Assembly: GCA_946902985.2 (NCBI GenBank)
Contig: OX336389.2
Span: 344,322,444 to 344,386,443, forward strand
Direction: 5' to 3'
DNA length: 64,000 nucleotides
DNA from: Meconema thalassinum
Taxonomy: Eukaryota > Arthropoda > Insecta > Orthoptera > Tettigoniidae
Under the pieces are notes generated by a model. That model was not told where the DNA came from and did not search any database. It was given only the letters and a program-made list of their open reading frames with translations. Position numbers and translations under genes: made by a program. Within the stretch, counting starts at the first letter, position 1, and the number at the start of each line of letters is the position of its first letter. Of this stretch, positions 11,077 through 22,276 are shown piece after piece.

Positions 11077-11995
11077 GTAAGTACTTATTATTAATGGATT
11101 GTAGTCTATTACTAATTGATGTTGAAGTTATTGATTGGAATGTATTTATTGATTGATTGATTAATTTGTTTACAGATAATTGGGTACCTGTAGGTTACCA
11201 GATTCCTACAATCTGTTCATTCAGTGGCAGCAGTTGATCAATTATAAAAAGGTAAGTGCCCCTCTAATAACTTTTAAACAGCTAGAGTGATATTTTCCAA
11301 TGTTCACCACTACATGTCAGTGAAAATGGTATATTTGGCAGTCAAAAGTTGGAACTACTTGACCATGATGTGTAAAGCTAAATTTGTAGGTTAGATTTTG
11401 ATTACCGCTCTATTAAGTCCGAATGTTCATTGCAAGGTGTCAGTGACAGAGGGAATATTTAAAGACTTAACCTCAGTTCACCTAACATAACCTAACTTTA
11501 CCTAACTTAACCTTGTCACGTGACATGTTTTACAAGTTTAGACTTGCTTTATGACTGACTATGACGTCACACTTAGGTCACTTAACTGGTGATCGCTGGT
11601 TTCCAATACGTGACATGTTCTACAAGTTTAGACTTGTTTTAAGACTGGCTATGACGTCACACTTAGCTCACATAACTGGCGATCGCTGGTTTCTATCACG
11701 TGACATGTTCTACAAGTTTAGACTTGCTTTAAGACTGGCTATGACGTCACACTTAGCTCACTTAACTGGTGACCGCTGGTTTCTACCTCTCTATCAAGTT
11801 CCAATGTTCACCGCTAAGTGTCAGTGACAGCGGTAAGGAGTAACCCTCAGAACTACATGAAGTTAGACTTTCTAGGAGTTCACAGATGATCGATTTAAAT
11901 ACCCTGCTATAACCATTGACTGGAATATAATTAAACTATTTAAATTGTACTTTTGTTTATCATTTATTAACATTTATGATTTCTTTCTTTTATAG
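11077..11995 (+). other. Two predicted 5'-leader introns of the left-arm PolB gene
   Basis: AAG|GTAAGT at 11077 opens intron 1 and TTTACAG ends it at 11175. AAAAG|GTAAGT at 11252 opens intron 2 and TTTTATAG ends it at 11995, 21 bases before the ATG at 12017. All four sites match the consensus and all are kept in the right arm: donors near 29650 and 29466, acceptors near 29544 and 28725. Exon 2 would be 11176-11251. No transcript data are available here. Confidence 0.7.
11518..11800 (+). repeat. Three 90 bp tandem repeats with CRE and E-box inside intron 2 (left arm)
   Basis: Units start near 11518, 11608 and 11698. Each has ACGTGACATG (CACGTG E-box in units 1 and 3), the near-palindrome CAAGTTTAGACTTG, and ATGACGTCAC, a perfect cAMP-response element TGACGTCA. 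Triplication of such sites within an intron looks like an enhancer; that role is inferred. Mirrored at about 28925-29210. Confidence 0.85.
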
Positions 11996-12016
11996 GTAAT
12001 TTCGAAAGTGATCATC

Positions 12017-15000
12017 ATGTTCAAGTGTGGTGACTGTAAGAAACAGTTCTCAAGACCTGACAGCCTTCAACGGCACGCAAATGTTAAACATGACATTAAA
12101 ATGTTTGTGTGCAGTCATTGTGCTACCACATTTAACAGACAGGATAGTCTTGGACGGCATGTAAATTTAAAGCATGTCAGTTCAGCACCATTTTCGTGTT
12201 CAGTTTGTGATCTTGGATTTTCTGCTGTAAAGCGATATCAACCCCACATGGTTGAAGTGCATGGAGAACAACAGGAATTGAAATCTGTAAAACCATCAAC
12301 TAGCACGTAACCTTTAAATTAATGTGATGCTCAAAATCGTAAACGTTCTAAAGATTGTGAAAATAGCCTTGCAACAAAAAGAAAGAAGAATGGTGAACCT
12401 TCGATAACACATTGTAATGTATGTAATATTGATATACCTTCTTCAATTATTCATGGACATTTACGCAGTATTCATCATAAAAATAACGCATGCCATGAAA
12501 GAAATTCTGAAAATATTCAGAAAATTGGCAGTGCATTTAAAAGTCGAATTGCTAGTTATAGACTTTATAGTAAAGAAAAAACTCAAAGTATTGAATCATT
12601 TTTAAAAATGTTCAACCTACTGTGTTTGACTTGGTAGAAAATGTTTTATTAGAGCATAAAACAATTAAAATGAATTTTGAACTTTTTGGACTCTATGTAA
12701 AAACTGGGAGCGAAGGTGAAATTACAGATATCAAATCTTTTAATACAAAAAACATAATTGTTAGCGAATCAACTAATATTAGTGATATATATCAAAATAT
12801 GTCAAGTGCTATCATTGTGAAGAGTGAAGAGTTCCAGGAAAGGGAGCCAGGCTGGGCGTTGGTTGAAGTACTTTATTTAGAAACCAACATGAATAAATAC
12901 AACCCCCTTCGAGCATCATCATACATTGATTTGCCAGGATGGATCAAACGAAAGAAAGCTGTTGTGAACGTTATGAATAATGATGACGCATGCTTTGCGT
13001 GGGCTGTAACCTCAGCTCTCCATCCAGCAGAGGAGCATCTGTATAGAACATCATCCTATCCTCACTATTCTTTAGTGTTAGATTTAAAAGAAATGGAATT
13101 TCCTATGGCGATAAAAGACATTCAACGTTTTGAAGAGCTGAACAATGTAAGTATTAATGTTTATGGAATTGAAAATAAGAGTATAGTTGGTCCTCTATAT
13201 TATACTAAGGAAAAAAGGGATACTCATGTAAATTTACTTTACATAACCGAAGGTGAAAATGCCCACTATTGCTGGAAAAAACATTTCAGTAGACTTGTCG
13301 GTAGTCAAATATCAAAATATAAGACTAAAAAGTGGTTGTGTGAAGGCTGTTTGCTATATTTTACAAAAGAGGATCAACTAACTCAACATCAAAAATGGGG
13401 GTGTAATCATGTGTGTACGGTATTACCAACTCCTAAAAATAACATTCTAAAATTTAAGGATTATGAGAAACAGCTTCGAGTACCATTTGTTATATATGCT
13501 GACTTCGAGGCTTTGCTAAAACCATTTAATACATGTTCATCAAATCCAGCCCAACCTTTCACCAACACTACTCACATTCATGAACCTTTTAGCTTTGCAT
13601 ATTATATTAAATGTAGTTACGATGACTCTTTAAATAAGTTTGAGCTCTATAGAGGACCTGATGCACCTAAAGTTTTTATGGAAAAACTTGAGAAAGATGC
13701 CATCCGTATATCCTCTATTTAAATACGATCATTCCAATGGAGCCACTAACTTTATTAGAGCAAATGAATTTTGAAATTGAAACGAATTGTTTTATATGTG
13801 GTGAATGTTTATATACAGACAGGGTTCGCGATCATGACCATTTAATAGGAATATATCGTGGTGCTGCTCACCAAGAATGTAATTTAAATTATAGAGTAAG
13901 TAAATTCATTCCGGTCATTCTACATAACGGTAGCAAATACGATAACCACTTTATCGTTTAAGAATTTGGAGCTTCAGATGTGAAAATTGATGTGATTGCA
14001 AATAATAAGGAACAATACATATCGTTCACAAAATACATCAAAACTGACAATAAGAAAACGATAAAACTGCGATTTTTAGATTCATTCCGCTTTATGCCGA
14101 GTAGTCTTGATAAGCTTGCTAGTAATTTAAAATCAGATCAGTTTAATGAAATTCAACGTGTCTTTCCTAAAGAAGATGATTTTAATTTGATTTGTCAAAA
14201 GGGTATATTCCCTTACGAATATATTAACTGTGTGGAACGTCTTGAGGAGTGTTCTTTACCACCGAAAGATGCATTTTACAGTTCCTTAAACACAAGTCAT
14301 ATCAGTGATCAGGAATATTTACATGCACAACGTGTATGGGCACAGATTGACATTCAAACTTTAGGAGAATTTTCAGACCTATATTTGAAGACAGATGTGT
14401 TGTTATTAGCAGATGTTTTTGAAAATTTTCGGAATGTTTGTATGAAAACTTATGACCTTGATCCTTGTCAGTATTTCACTGCTCCTGGGTTAAGTTTCAG
14501 TTCAATGTTGAAAAAAACGAAAGTAAATTTAGAATTAATGACTGATATAGACATGATCAATTTTATAAAATCATCAATTCGAGGTGGATTAAGCCAATGT
14601 AGTGGACGGTACTCTAAAGCGAATAATAAATACATGCCTAACTACAACCCTTGTGAAGAGTCCAAGTATATTGTCTACCTCGATGCAAATAACCAATATG
14701 GTTGGGCTATGAGTCAATATCTACCACTGAAAGATTTTCGCTGGCTGACACAACCTGAAATTGATGTCTTACATGTTGACACTCTTAATGATAACGATGA
14801 TAAAGGATATATTCTAGAGGTAAATCTTGAGTACCCTAAAGAGTTACATGATGATCATAATGATTTACCATTTTGTCCTGAGAATATGAAATCTCCATAC
14901 ATCACATCACGAACAAAAATGTTAATTGCTAATGTGAATGATAAATGTAAATATGTAATACATTATCAAAACTTGAAACAGTGTCTACAGCATGGATTGA

Positions 15001-15608
15001 AATTAACTAAAATTCATCGCGTATTGCAATTTCATCAGTCAGCATGGCTCAAACCGTATATTGATCTGAACAATAATTTAAGAACACTGTCAACAAACGC
15101 GTTTGAAAAAGATTTTTATAAACTCATGGATAATAGTGTTTTTGGAAAGACTATGGAGAATGTTGATAAACAAGTTGATGTAAAGCTGATAACAAAGTGG
15201 GAGAATGATGGTAAAAGGTATGGTGCGAGCAACTTATTAAGCAAGCCTAACTTTCATAGCTGTTCAATTATTCATGAGGATTTAGTTGTAATACAAATGA
15301 ATCGTCTTAAAGTAACTTACAACAAACCCATATATGTGGGTTACACCATTCTGGAATTGTCAAAAACACTTATGTATGATTTTCACTATGATTATTTAAA
15401 GAAAACCTATCTTGATAATGCTAAATTACTCTACATGGACACAGATTCTTTTATTTATGAGTTTAAAACTGATGATTTATATGAGGATAGCAAAACTGAG
15501 CTCAATAGGTTTGATACAAGTGACTATCCCGAGGATAATATTTACCATTTACCTCTAGTAAACAAAAAGGTTCTTGGAAAATTTAAGGATGAATGTGCTG
15601 GTGTTATT
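12017..15608 (+). pseudogene. polB: Zinc-finger/PolB DNA polymerase of Polinton A, left arm, interrupted
   Basis: Family B, protein-primed-type DNA polymerase that would replicate the element. The ATG at 12017 opens three C2H2 fingers (about 12020-12270). Next come a linker, a KKAVVNV...DDACFAWAV block (about 12955), a single C2H2 finger (about 13340-13410), the exonuclease start YADFEA (about 13497), a VRDHDH zinc/HNH-like block (about 13830), a YLKTDVLLL exo III block (about 14385), the YLDANNQYG motif A (about 14675), NSVFGKTMEN motif B (about 15130) and YMDTDS motif C (about 15435). Lesions: TAA at 12308-12310, frame change near 12610-12625, a one-base loss near 13720, TAA at 13959-13961, and a 7.85 kb array inserted after 15608. 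The remaining C-terminus is at 23460-23753. Start chosen because it opens the first finger and follows the predicted acceptor by 21 bases. Confidence 0.93.
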
Positions 15609-15909
15609 ATTCTCTTGTATTTTGTTCCCCCGTGGGGGCTCGGTATTCTATATATTTCTTGTTTGTAAGCTGTATTTTTTTTAAATTCTAATAAAGAACT
15701 GGGCCTTCAGCCCGGCTGCTCCTCGCCAGGCGGCTGCGCCCGTGCACCTCGGCTTCGCCTCCCTTATACGCGCCTGTCCTTCTTGCGTATATAAGGAGCG
15801 GAGCCGGGCTGTGCGGGAGCAGTCGTTTGGTGGAGGAGACAGCCAGCAGCCAGCACGTGACCTCTCTTCTCGCCACTCGTAGTGGCCCACCGTATGAGTT
15901 CATCGGAGT

Positions 15910-16941
15910 ATGCCACCTAAGACACCAGCGGGACAGAAGAAGAAAACACCGGCTACGACTCCGCGACAAGCGCCTAGTATAGCCCAACACTTCAAAGAGC
16001 AAAAGGCATCTTCTAGTAGAAAGGATACATCGCGCAACAAGACGCAGCCAGGAAGGTCACGATCGGCATCACCAGCCAAGAAAGTGGTGCACAACAGCAG
16101 ACTCCACCTCCATCCTCAACGGACGACACGCTATCAGTTACATCAGCCGTGCACATGTCAGCAACAACAGACGAGATCCTACGCACGTTGGAGCAAATCA
16201 ACAGACGATTAACTCTCTTGGAACTACCTCGACAAGATCCAGCACAGGAAGAACCATAGGAGTACGACGATTTAGACGAGGAGCCAATCGATCGCCGACA
16301 CCATCACCGGCAAGCAGCTATAGACTTCCCTTGGCGCACCTTAGCACCATAAGAGTATCCCAAAGGACTACCAGTGCCTACAGCTCAACGAGTATGGAAC
16401 CTCGCGCAAGCGCTCAAACAACAGCTGCTGTACGTGCCAACTGGACGCGATCATCATGATACACAGACCACCCTGTATCTCTTATCGAACTGGCGACTCT
16501 TGGACCCCGGACAGAGGAAATACGCATTCAACCGGGCCAACATCTTGTACGCCGCCCTAACCAAGGGTTGAGCGTACGCGATGCAATTAGACAGCGCTGG
16601 AGGCGACGAAGTACTCGAGTTACCTCCGAACTTCCAGTACCAGGTACCAGCCCGCCAGCTCACAGTCCCCCACGGAGGCCTCAACGCGGGGCCTGCCGAG
16701 GACGCGGACCACGCGGGGGCGGGAGAGGGGCACCAGCGAGATAGGTCTGCAGGACCAGCCTTCCCGGCAGGCTTCTCCTGACAGACCCTTGAATCTTCCT
16801 TCACCTTCGGAGCACTCCACTCTCCTTCGGACGACATCCTGGCGTTCGCTCCACGATTATCAAGACGCCCTGGTACGAGTTGACTTCTCTCATCGGGATG
16901 CGGAACTTCTGGGACTTCGGCTGTGGGACGACAAGGAGTGA
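15910..16941 (+). pseudogene. Cassette unit 1 ORF (MPPKT family), heavily broken
   Basis: Starts MPPKTPAGQKKK at 15910, like the intact member at 22698-21865. A one-base loss near 16088 shifts the frame. The original frame later has TAG at 16257-16259, TAA at 16350-16352 and TGA at 16569-16571. The -1 frame, open in the other four units, is also disrupted here by an indel near 16670. This is the only unit with both frames lost. Confidence 0.8.
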
Positions 16942-17312
16942 GTGCTTTAGTGAATCAAGGACCTTGGACTTTGTTGAATACCAGGAAATGAATTGTGATT
17001 GTAAATGATGTTATTCTCTTGTATTTTGTTCCCCCGTGGGGGCTCGGTATTCTATGTATTTCTTGTTTGTAAGCTGTATTTTTTTAAAATTCTAATAAAG
17101 CACTGGGCCTTCAGCCCGGCTGTTCTCGCCAGGCGGCTGCGCCCGTGCATCTCGGCTTCGCCCCCCTTATACGCGCCTGTCCTTCTTGCGTATATAAGGA
17201 GCGGAGCCGGGCTGTGCGGGAGCAGTCGTTTGGTGGAGGAGACAGCCAGCAGCCAGCACGTGACCCCTCTTCTCGCCACTCGTAGTGGCCCACCGTAGGA
17301 GTTCATCGGAGT

Positions 17313-18346
17313 ATGCCACCTAAGACACCAGCGGGACAGAAGAAGAAAACACCGGCTACGACTCCGCGACAAGCTCCTAGTATAGCCCAACACTTCAAAG
17401 AGCAAAAGGCATCTTCTAGTAGAAAGGATACATCGCGCAACAAGACGCAGCCAGGAAGGTCACGATCGGCATCACCAGCCAATAAAGTGGTGCCACAACA
17501 GCAGACTCCACCTCCATCCTCAACGGACGACACGCTATCAGTTACATCAGCCGTGCACATGTCAGCAACAACAGACGAGATCCTACGCACGTTGGAGCAA
17601 ATCAACAGACGATTACCTCTCCTGGAACTACCTCGACAAGATCCAGCACCAGAAGAAACAGAGGAGTACGACAATTTAGACGAGGAGCCAATCGATCGCC
17701 GACACCATCACCGGCAAGCAGCTATAGACATACCTTGGCGCACCATAGCACAAGAAGAGTATCCCAAAGGACTACCAGTGCCTACAGCTCAACGAGTATG
17801 GAACCTCGCGCAAGCGCTCAAACAACAGCTGCTGTGCGTGCCAACGGACCGCGATCATCACGATACACAGACCACCCTGTATCTCTTATCGAACTGGCGA
17901 CTCTTGGACCCCTGACAGAGGAAATACGCATTCAACAGGGCCAACCTCTTGTACGCCGCCCTAACCAAGGGTTGGGCGTACGCGATGCAATTAGACAGCG
18001 CTGGAGGCGACGAAGTACTCGAGTTACCTCCGAACTTCCAGTACCAGGTACCAGCCCGCCAGCCCGCGGTCACCCGCGGAGGGCCTCAGCGCGGGGCCGG
18101 CCGAGGACGCGGACCACGCGGGGGCGGGAGAGGGGCACCAGCGAGATAAGTCTGCAGGACCAGCCTTCCCGGCAGGCTTTTCCTGACAGACCCTTGAATC
18201 TTCCTTCACCTTCGGAGCACTCCACTCTCCTTCGGACGACGTCCTGGCGTTCGCTCCACGATTATCAAGACGCCCTGGTACGAGTTGACTTCTCTCATCG
18301 GGATGCGGAACTTCAGGGACTTCGGCTGTGGGACGACAAGGAGTGA
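17313..18346 (+). pseudogene. Cassette unit 2 ORFs: main frame with one stop, -1 frame open
   Basis: The main frame runs from ATG 17313 to TGA 17913-17915 (200 codons) and is open again to 18149, ending in the RG-rich tail. So a single stop separates it from the full-length form. The -1 frame is open across 17735-18346 (203 codons shown; open further upstream) and ends WDDKE at 18346, about 200 bases past the main stop. Promoter TATATAAGG lies near 17191 and a poly(A) signal near 18500. Confidence 0.75.
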
Positions 18347-18499
18347 GTGCTTTAGTGAATCATGGACCTTGGACTTTGTTGAATACCGTGAAATGAATTG
18401 TGATTGTAAATGATGTTATTCTCTTGTATTTTGTTCCCCCGTGGGGGCTCGGTATTCTACGTATTTCTTGTTTGTAAGCTGTATTTTTTTTAAAATTCT

Positions 18500-18505
18500 A
18501 ATAAA
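18500..18505 (+). terminator. Poly(A) signal of cassette unit 2, AATAAA
   Basis: AATAAA sits in 'TTCTAATAAAGCACTGGGCC' just ahead of the next unit's promoter. Every unit has it (near 15690, 17095, 18500 and 19908 on +). So each cassette is bounded by its own start and stop signals for Pol II, with a GGGCCTTCAGCCC hairpin immediately downstream. Confidence 0.7.
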
Positions 18506-18597
18506 GCACTGGGCCTTCAGCCCGGCTGCTCCTCGCCAGGCGGCTGCGCCCGTGCACCTCGGCTTCGCCTCCCTTATACGCGCCTGTCCTTCTTGCG

Positions 18598-18605
18598 TAT
18601 ATAAG
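18598..18605 (+). promoter_or_regulatory. TATA box of cassette unit 3 (representative of all units)
   Basis: TATATAAG is followed 33 bases later by GCAGTCG, close to the arthropod initiator, then by the ATG at 18720. The equivalent boxes are near 15789, 17191 and 19973 (+) and near 21413 and 22815 (-). The promoter lies between arms of an inverted repeat: CAGCCCGGCTGCTCC about 80 bases upstream and GGAGCGGAGCCGGGCTG directly after TATA. Confidence 0.75.
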
Positions 18606-18719
18606 GAGCGGAGCCGGGCTGTGCGGGAGCAGTCGTTTGGTGGAGGAGACAGCCAGCAGACAGCACGTGACCTCTCTTCTCGCCACTCGTAGTGGCCCAC
18701 CGTAGGAGTTCATCGGAGT

Positions 18720-19752
18720 ATGCCACCTAAGACACCAGCGGGACAGAAGAAGAAAACACCGGCTACGACTCCGCGACAAGCTCCTAGTATAGCCCAACAC
18801 TTCAAAGAGCAAAAGGCATCTTCTAGTAGAAAGGATACATCGCGCAACAAGACGCAGCCAGGAAGGTCACGATCGGCATCACCTGCCAAGAAAGTGGTGC
18901 CACAACAGCAGACTCCACCTCCATCCTCAACGGACGACACGCTATCAGTTACATCAGCCGTGCACATGTCAGCAACAACAGACGAGATCCTACGCACGTT
19001 GGAGCAAATCAACAGACGTTAACTCTCTTGGAACTACCTCGGCAAGATCCAGCACCGGAAGAACCAGAGGAGTACAACGATTTAGACGAGGAGCCAATCG
19101 ATCGCCGACACCATCACCGGCAAGCAGCTATAGACTTCCCTTGGCGCACCTTAGCACCAGAAGAGTATCCCAAAGGACTACCAGTGCCTACAGCTCAACG
19201 AGTATGGAACCTCGCGCAAGCGCTCAAACAACAGCTGCTGTACGTGCCAACGGGACGCGATCATCACGATACACAGACCACCCTGTATCTCTTATCGAAC
19301 AGGCGACTCTTGGACCCCGGACAGAGGAAATACGCATTCAACCGGGCCAACCTCTTGTACGCCACCCTAACCAAGGGTTGGGCGTACGCGATGCAATTAG
19401 ACAGCGCTGGAGGCGACGAAGTACTCGAGTTACCTCCGAACTTCAAGTACCAGGTACCAGCCCGCCAGCCCGCGGTCACCCGCGGAGGGCCTCAACGCGG
19501 GGCCGGCCGAGGTCGCGGACCACGCGGGGGCGGGAGAGGGGCACCAGCGAGATAAGCATGCAGGACCAGCCTTCCCGGCAGGCTTCTCCTGACAGACCCT
19601 TGAATCTTCCTTCACCTTCGGAGCACTCCAATCTCCTTCGGACGACGTCCTGGCGTTCGCTCCACGATTATCAAGACGTCCTGGTACGAGTTGACTTCTC
19701 TCATCGGGATGCGGAACTTCTGGGACTTCGGCTGTGGGATGACGAGGAGTGA
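18720..19752 (+). pseudogene. Cassette unit 3 ORFs: main frame with one frameshift, -1 frame open
   Basis: The main frame starts at ATG 18720. A single-base loss near 19018 stops it at 19020-19022; the rest stays open at 19028-19555, ending in the RG-rich tail. The -1 frame is open over 19141-19752 and ends WDDEE. The unit is otherwise nearly identical to unit 2, so the break is recent. Confidence 0.75.
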
Positions 19753-19822
19753 GTGCTTTAGTGAATCAAGGACCTTGGACTTTGTTGAATACCGGAAAAT
19801 GAATTGTGATTGTAAATGATGT

Positions 19823-20205
19823 TATTCTCTTGTATTTTGTTCCCCCGTGGGGGCTCGGTATTCTTTGTATTTCTTGTTTGTAAGCTGTATTTTTTTTTTA
19901 AATTCTAATAAAGTACTGGACCTTCAGCCCGGCTGCTCCTCGCCAGGCGGCTGCGCCCGTGCATTCTTGCGTATATAAGGAGCGGAGCCGGGCTGTGCGG
20001 GAGCAGCCGTTTGGTGGAGGAGATAGCCACCAAAGGACAGGCGCGTATAAGGGAGGCGAAGCCGAGGTGCACGGGCGCAGCCGCCCGGCGAGGAGCAGCC
20101 GGGCTGAAGGCCCAGTGCTTTATTAGAATTTTAAAAAAATACAGCTTCCAAACAAGAAATACATAGAATACCGAGCCCCCACGGGGGAACAAAATACAAG
20201 AGAAT
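19823..20205. repeat. Inverted junction of the cassette array
   Basis: A forward unit copy runs from 19823 through its promoter to about 20035. It then switches to the reverse orientation, 'CAAAGGACAGGCGCGTATAA' onward. The poly(A) and 3' UTR blocks at 20100-20205 are the mirror of 19823-19920. ORFs on both sides are lost at the switch. This makes a second, smaller palindrome inside the large one. Confidence 0.85.
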
Positions 20206-20276
20206 AACATCATTTACAATCACAATTCATTTCCCGGTATTCAACAAAGTCCAAGGTCCTTGATTCACTAAAGCAC

Positions 20277-21292
20277 TCACTCCTCGTCGTCCCACAGCCG
20301 AAGTCCCAGAAGTTCCGCATCCCGATGAGAGAAGTCAACTCGTACCAGGGCGTCTTGATAATCGTGGAGCGAACGCCAGGACGTCGTCCGAAGAAGAGTG
20401 GAGTGCTCCGAAGGTGAAGGAAGATTCAAGGGTCTGTCAGGAGAAGCCTGCCGGGAAGGCTGGTCCTGCAGACTTATCTCGCTGGTGCCCCTCTCCCGCC
20501 CCCGCGTGGTCCGCGTTGAGGCCCTCCGCGGGTGACCGCGGGCTGGCGGGCTGGTACCTGGTACTGGAAGTTCGGAGGTAACTCGAGTACTTCGTCGCCT
20601 CCAGCGCTGTCTAATTGCATCGCGTACGCCCAACCCTTGGTTAGGGCGGCGTACAAGAGGTTGGCCCTGTTGAATGCGTATTTCCTCTGTCCGGGGTCCA
20701 AGAGTCGCCAGTTCGATAAGATATACAGGGTGGTCTGTGTATCGGGATGATCGCGTCCCGTTTGCACGTACAGCAGCTGTTGTTTGAGCGCTTGCGCGAG
20801 GTTCCATACTCGTTGAGCTGTAGGCACTTGTAGTCCTTTGGGATACTCTTCTGGTGCTAAGGTGCGCCAAGGTATGTCTATAGCTGCTTGCCGGTGATGG
20901 TGTCGGCGATCGATTGGCTCCTAGACTAAATCGTCGTACTCCTCTGGTTCTTCCGGTGCTGGATCTTGTCGAGGTAGTTCCAAGAGAGTTAATCGTCTGT
21001 TGATTTGCTCCAACGTGCGTAGGATCTCGTCTATTGTTGCTGACATGTGCACGGCTGATGTAACTGATAGCGTGTCGTCCGTTGAGGATGGAGGTGGAGT
21101 CTGCTGTTGTGGCACCACTTTCTTGGCTGGTGATGTCGATCGTGACCTTCCTGGGTGCGTCTTGTTGCGCGATGTATCCTTTCTACTAGAAGATGCCTTT
21201 TGCTCTTTGAAATGTTGGGCTATACTAGGAGCTTTTCGCGGAGTCGTAGCCGGTGTTTTCTTCTTCTGTCCCGCTGGTGTCTTAGGTGGCAT
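20277..21292 (-). pseudogene. Cassette unit 4 ORFs: main frame with one stop and a short in-frame loss, -1 frame open
   Basis: The main frame starts at 21292 and ends at a stop at 20921-20923. It reopens at 20827-20474 with the RG tail shortened by about six residues. The -1 frame is open over 20870-20277 (197 codons), ending WDDEE. The loss in the RG tail is in frame for both reading frames. Lies in reverse orientation to units 1-3. Confidence 0.75.
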
Positions 21293-21664
21293 ACTCCGAT
21301 GAACTCCTACGGTGGGCCACTACGAGTGGCGAGAAGAGAGGTCACGTGCTGGCTGCTGGCTGTCTCCTCCACCAAACGACTGCTCCCGCACAGCCCGGCT
21401 CCGCTCCTTATATACGCAAGAAGGACAGGCGCGTATAAGGGAGGCGAAGCCGAGGTGCATGGGCGCAGCCGCCTGGCGAGGAGCAGCTGGGCTGAAGGCC
21501 CAGTGCTTTATTAGAACTTAAAAAAAATACAGCTTACAAACAAGAAATACATAGAATACCGAGCCCCCACGGGGGAACAAAATACAAGAGAATAACATCA
21601 TTTACAATCACAATTCATTTCCCGGTATTCAACAATGTCCAAGGTCCTTGATTCACTAAAGCAC

Positions 21665-22276
21665 TCACTCCTCGTCGTCCCACAGCCGAAGTCCCAGAAG
21701 TTCCGCATCCTGATGAGAGAAGTCAACTCGTACCAGTGCGTCTTGATAATCGTGGAGCGAACGCCAGGACGTCGTCCGAAGGAGATTGGAGTGCTCCGAA
21801 GGTGAAGGAAGATTCAAGGGTCCGTCAGGAGAAGCCTGCCGGGAAGGCTGGTCCTGCAGGCTTATCACGCTGGTGCCCCTCTCCCGCCCCCGCGTGGTCC
21901 GCGTCCTCGGCCGGCCCCGCGTTGAGGCCCTCCGCGGGTGACCGCGGGCTGGTGGGCTGGTACCTGGTACTTGAAGTTCGGAGGTAACTCGAGTACTTCG
22001 TCGCCTCCAGCGCTGTCTAATTGCATCGCGTACGCCCAACCCTTGGTTAGGGCGGCGTACAAGAGGTTGGCCCGGTTGAATGCGTATTTCCTCTGTCCGG
22101 GGTCCAAGAGTCGCCAGTTCGATAAGAGATACAGGGTGGTCTGTGTATCGTGATGATCGCGGTCCGTTGGCACGTACAGCAGCTGTTGTTTGAGCGCTTG
22201 CGCGAGGTTCCATACTCGTTGAGCTGTAGGCACTGGTAGTCCTTTGGGATACACTTCTGGTGCTAAGGTGCGCCAA
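21665..22276 (-). CDS. Overlapping -1-frame ORF of cassette unit 5 (203 codons)
   Basis: Open in the -1 frame relative to the main cassette ORF. It continues about 200 bases beyond that ORF's stop to end in a segment with SWRSLHDYQDALVRVDF and LRLWDDEE. Intact in units 2-5, although the main frame is broken in units 2-4. The frame has no ATG at its beginning; in units traced by eye it is open upstream to just after a TAG about 110 bases past the main ATG. Expression would therefore need -1 frameshifting, splicing or internal initiation. Very Arg/Ser/Thr-rich in the overlap, as expected of a shifted frame over a Pro/Gln-rich ORF, so it could also be a composition artefact. Confidence 0.45.
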   Translation of the reverse strand: MAHLSTRSVSQRTTSAYSSTSMEPRASAQTTAAVRANGPRSSRYTDHPVSLIELATLGPRTEEIRIQPGQPLVRRPNQGLGVRDAIRQRWRRRSTRVTSELQVPGTSPPARGHPRRASTRGRPRTRTTRGRERGTSVISLQDQPSRQASPDGPLNLPSPSEHSNLLRTTSWRSLHDYQDALVRVDFSHQDAELLGLRLWDDEE

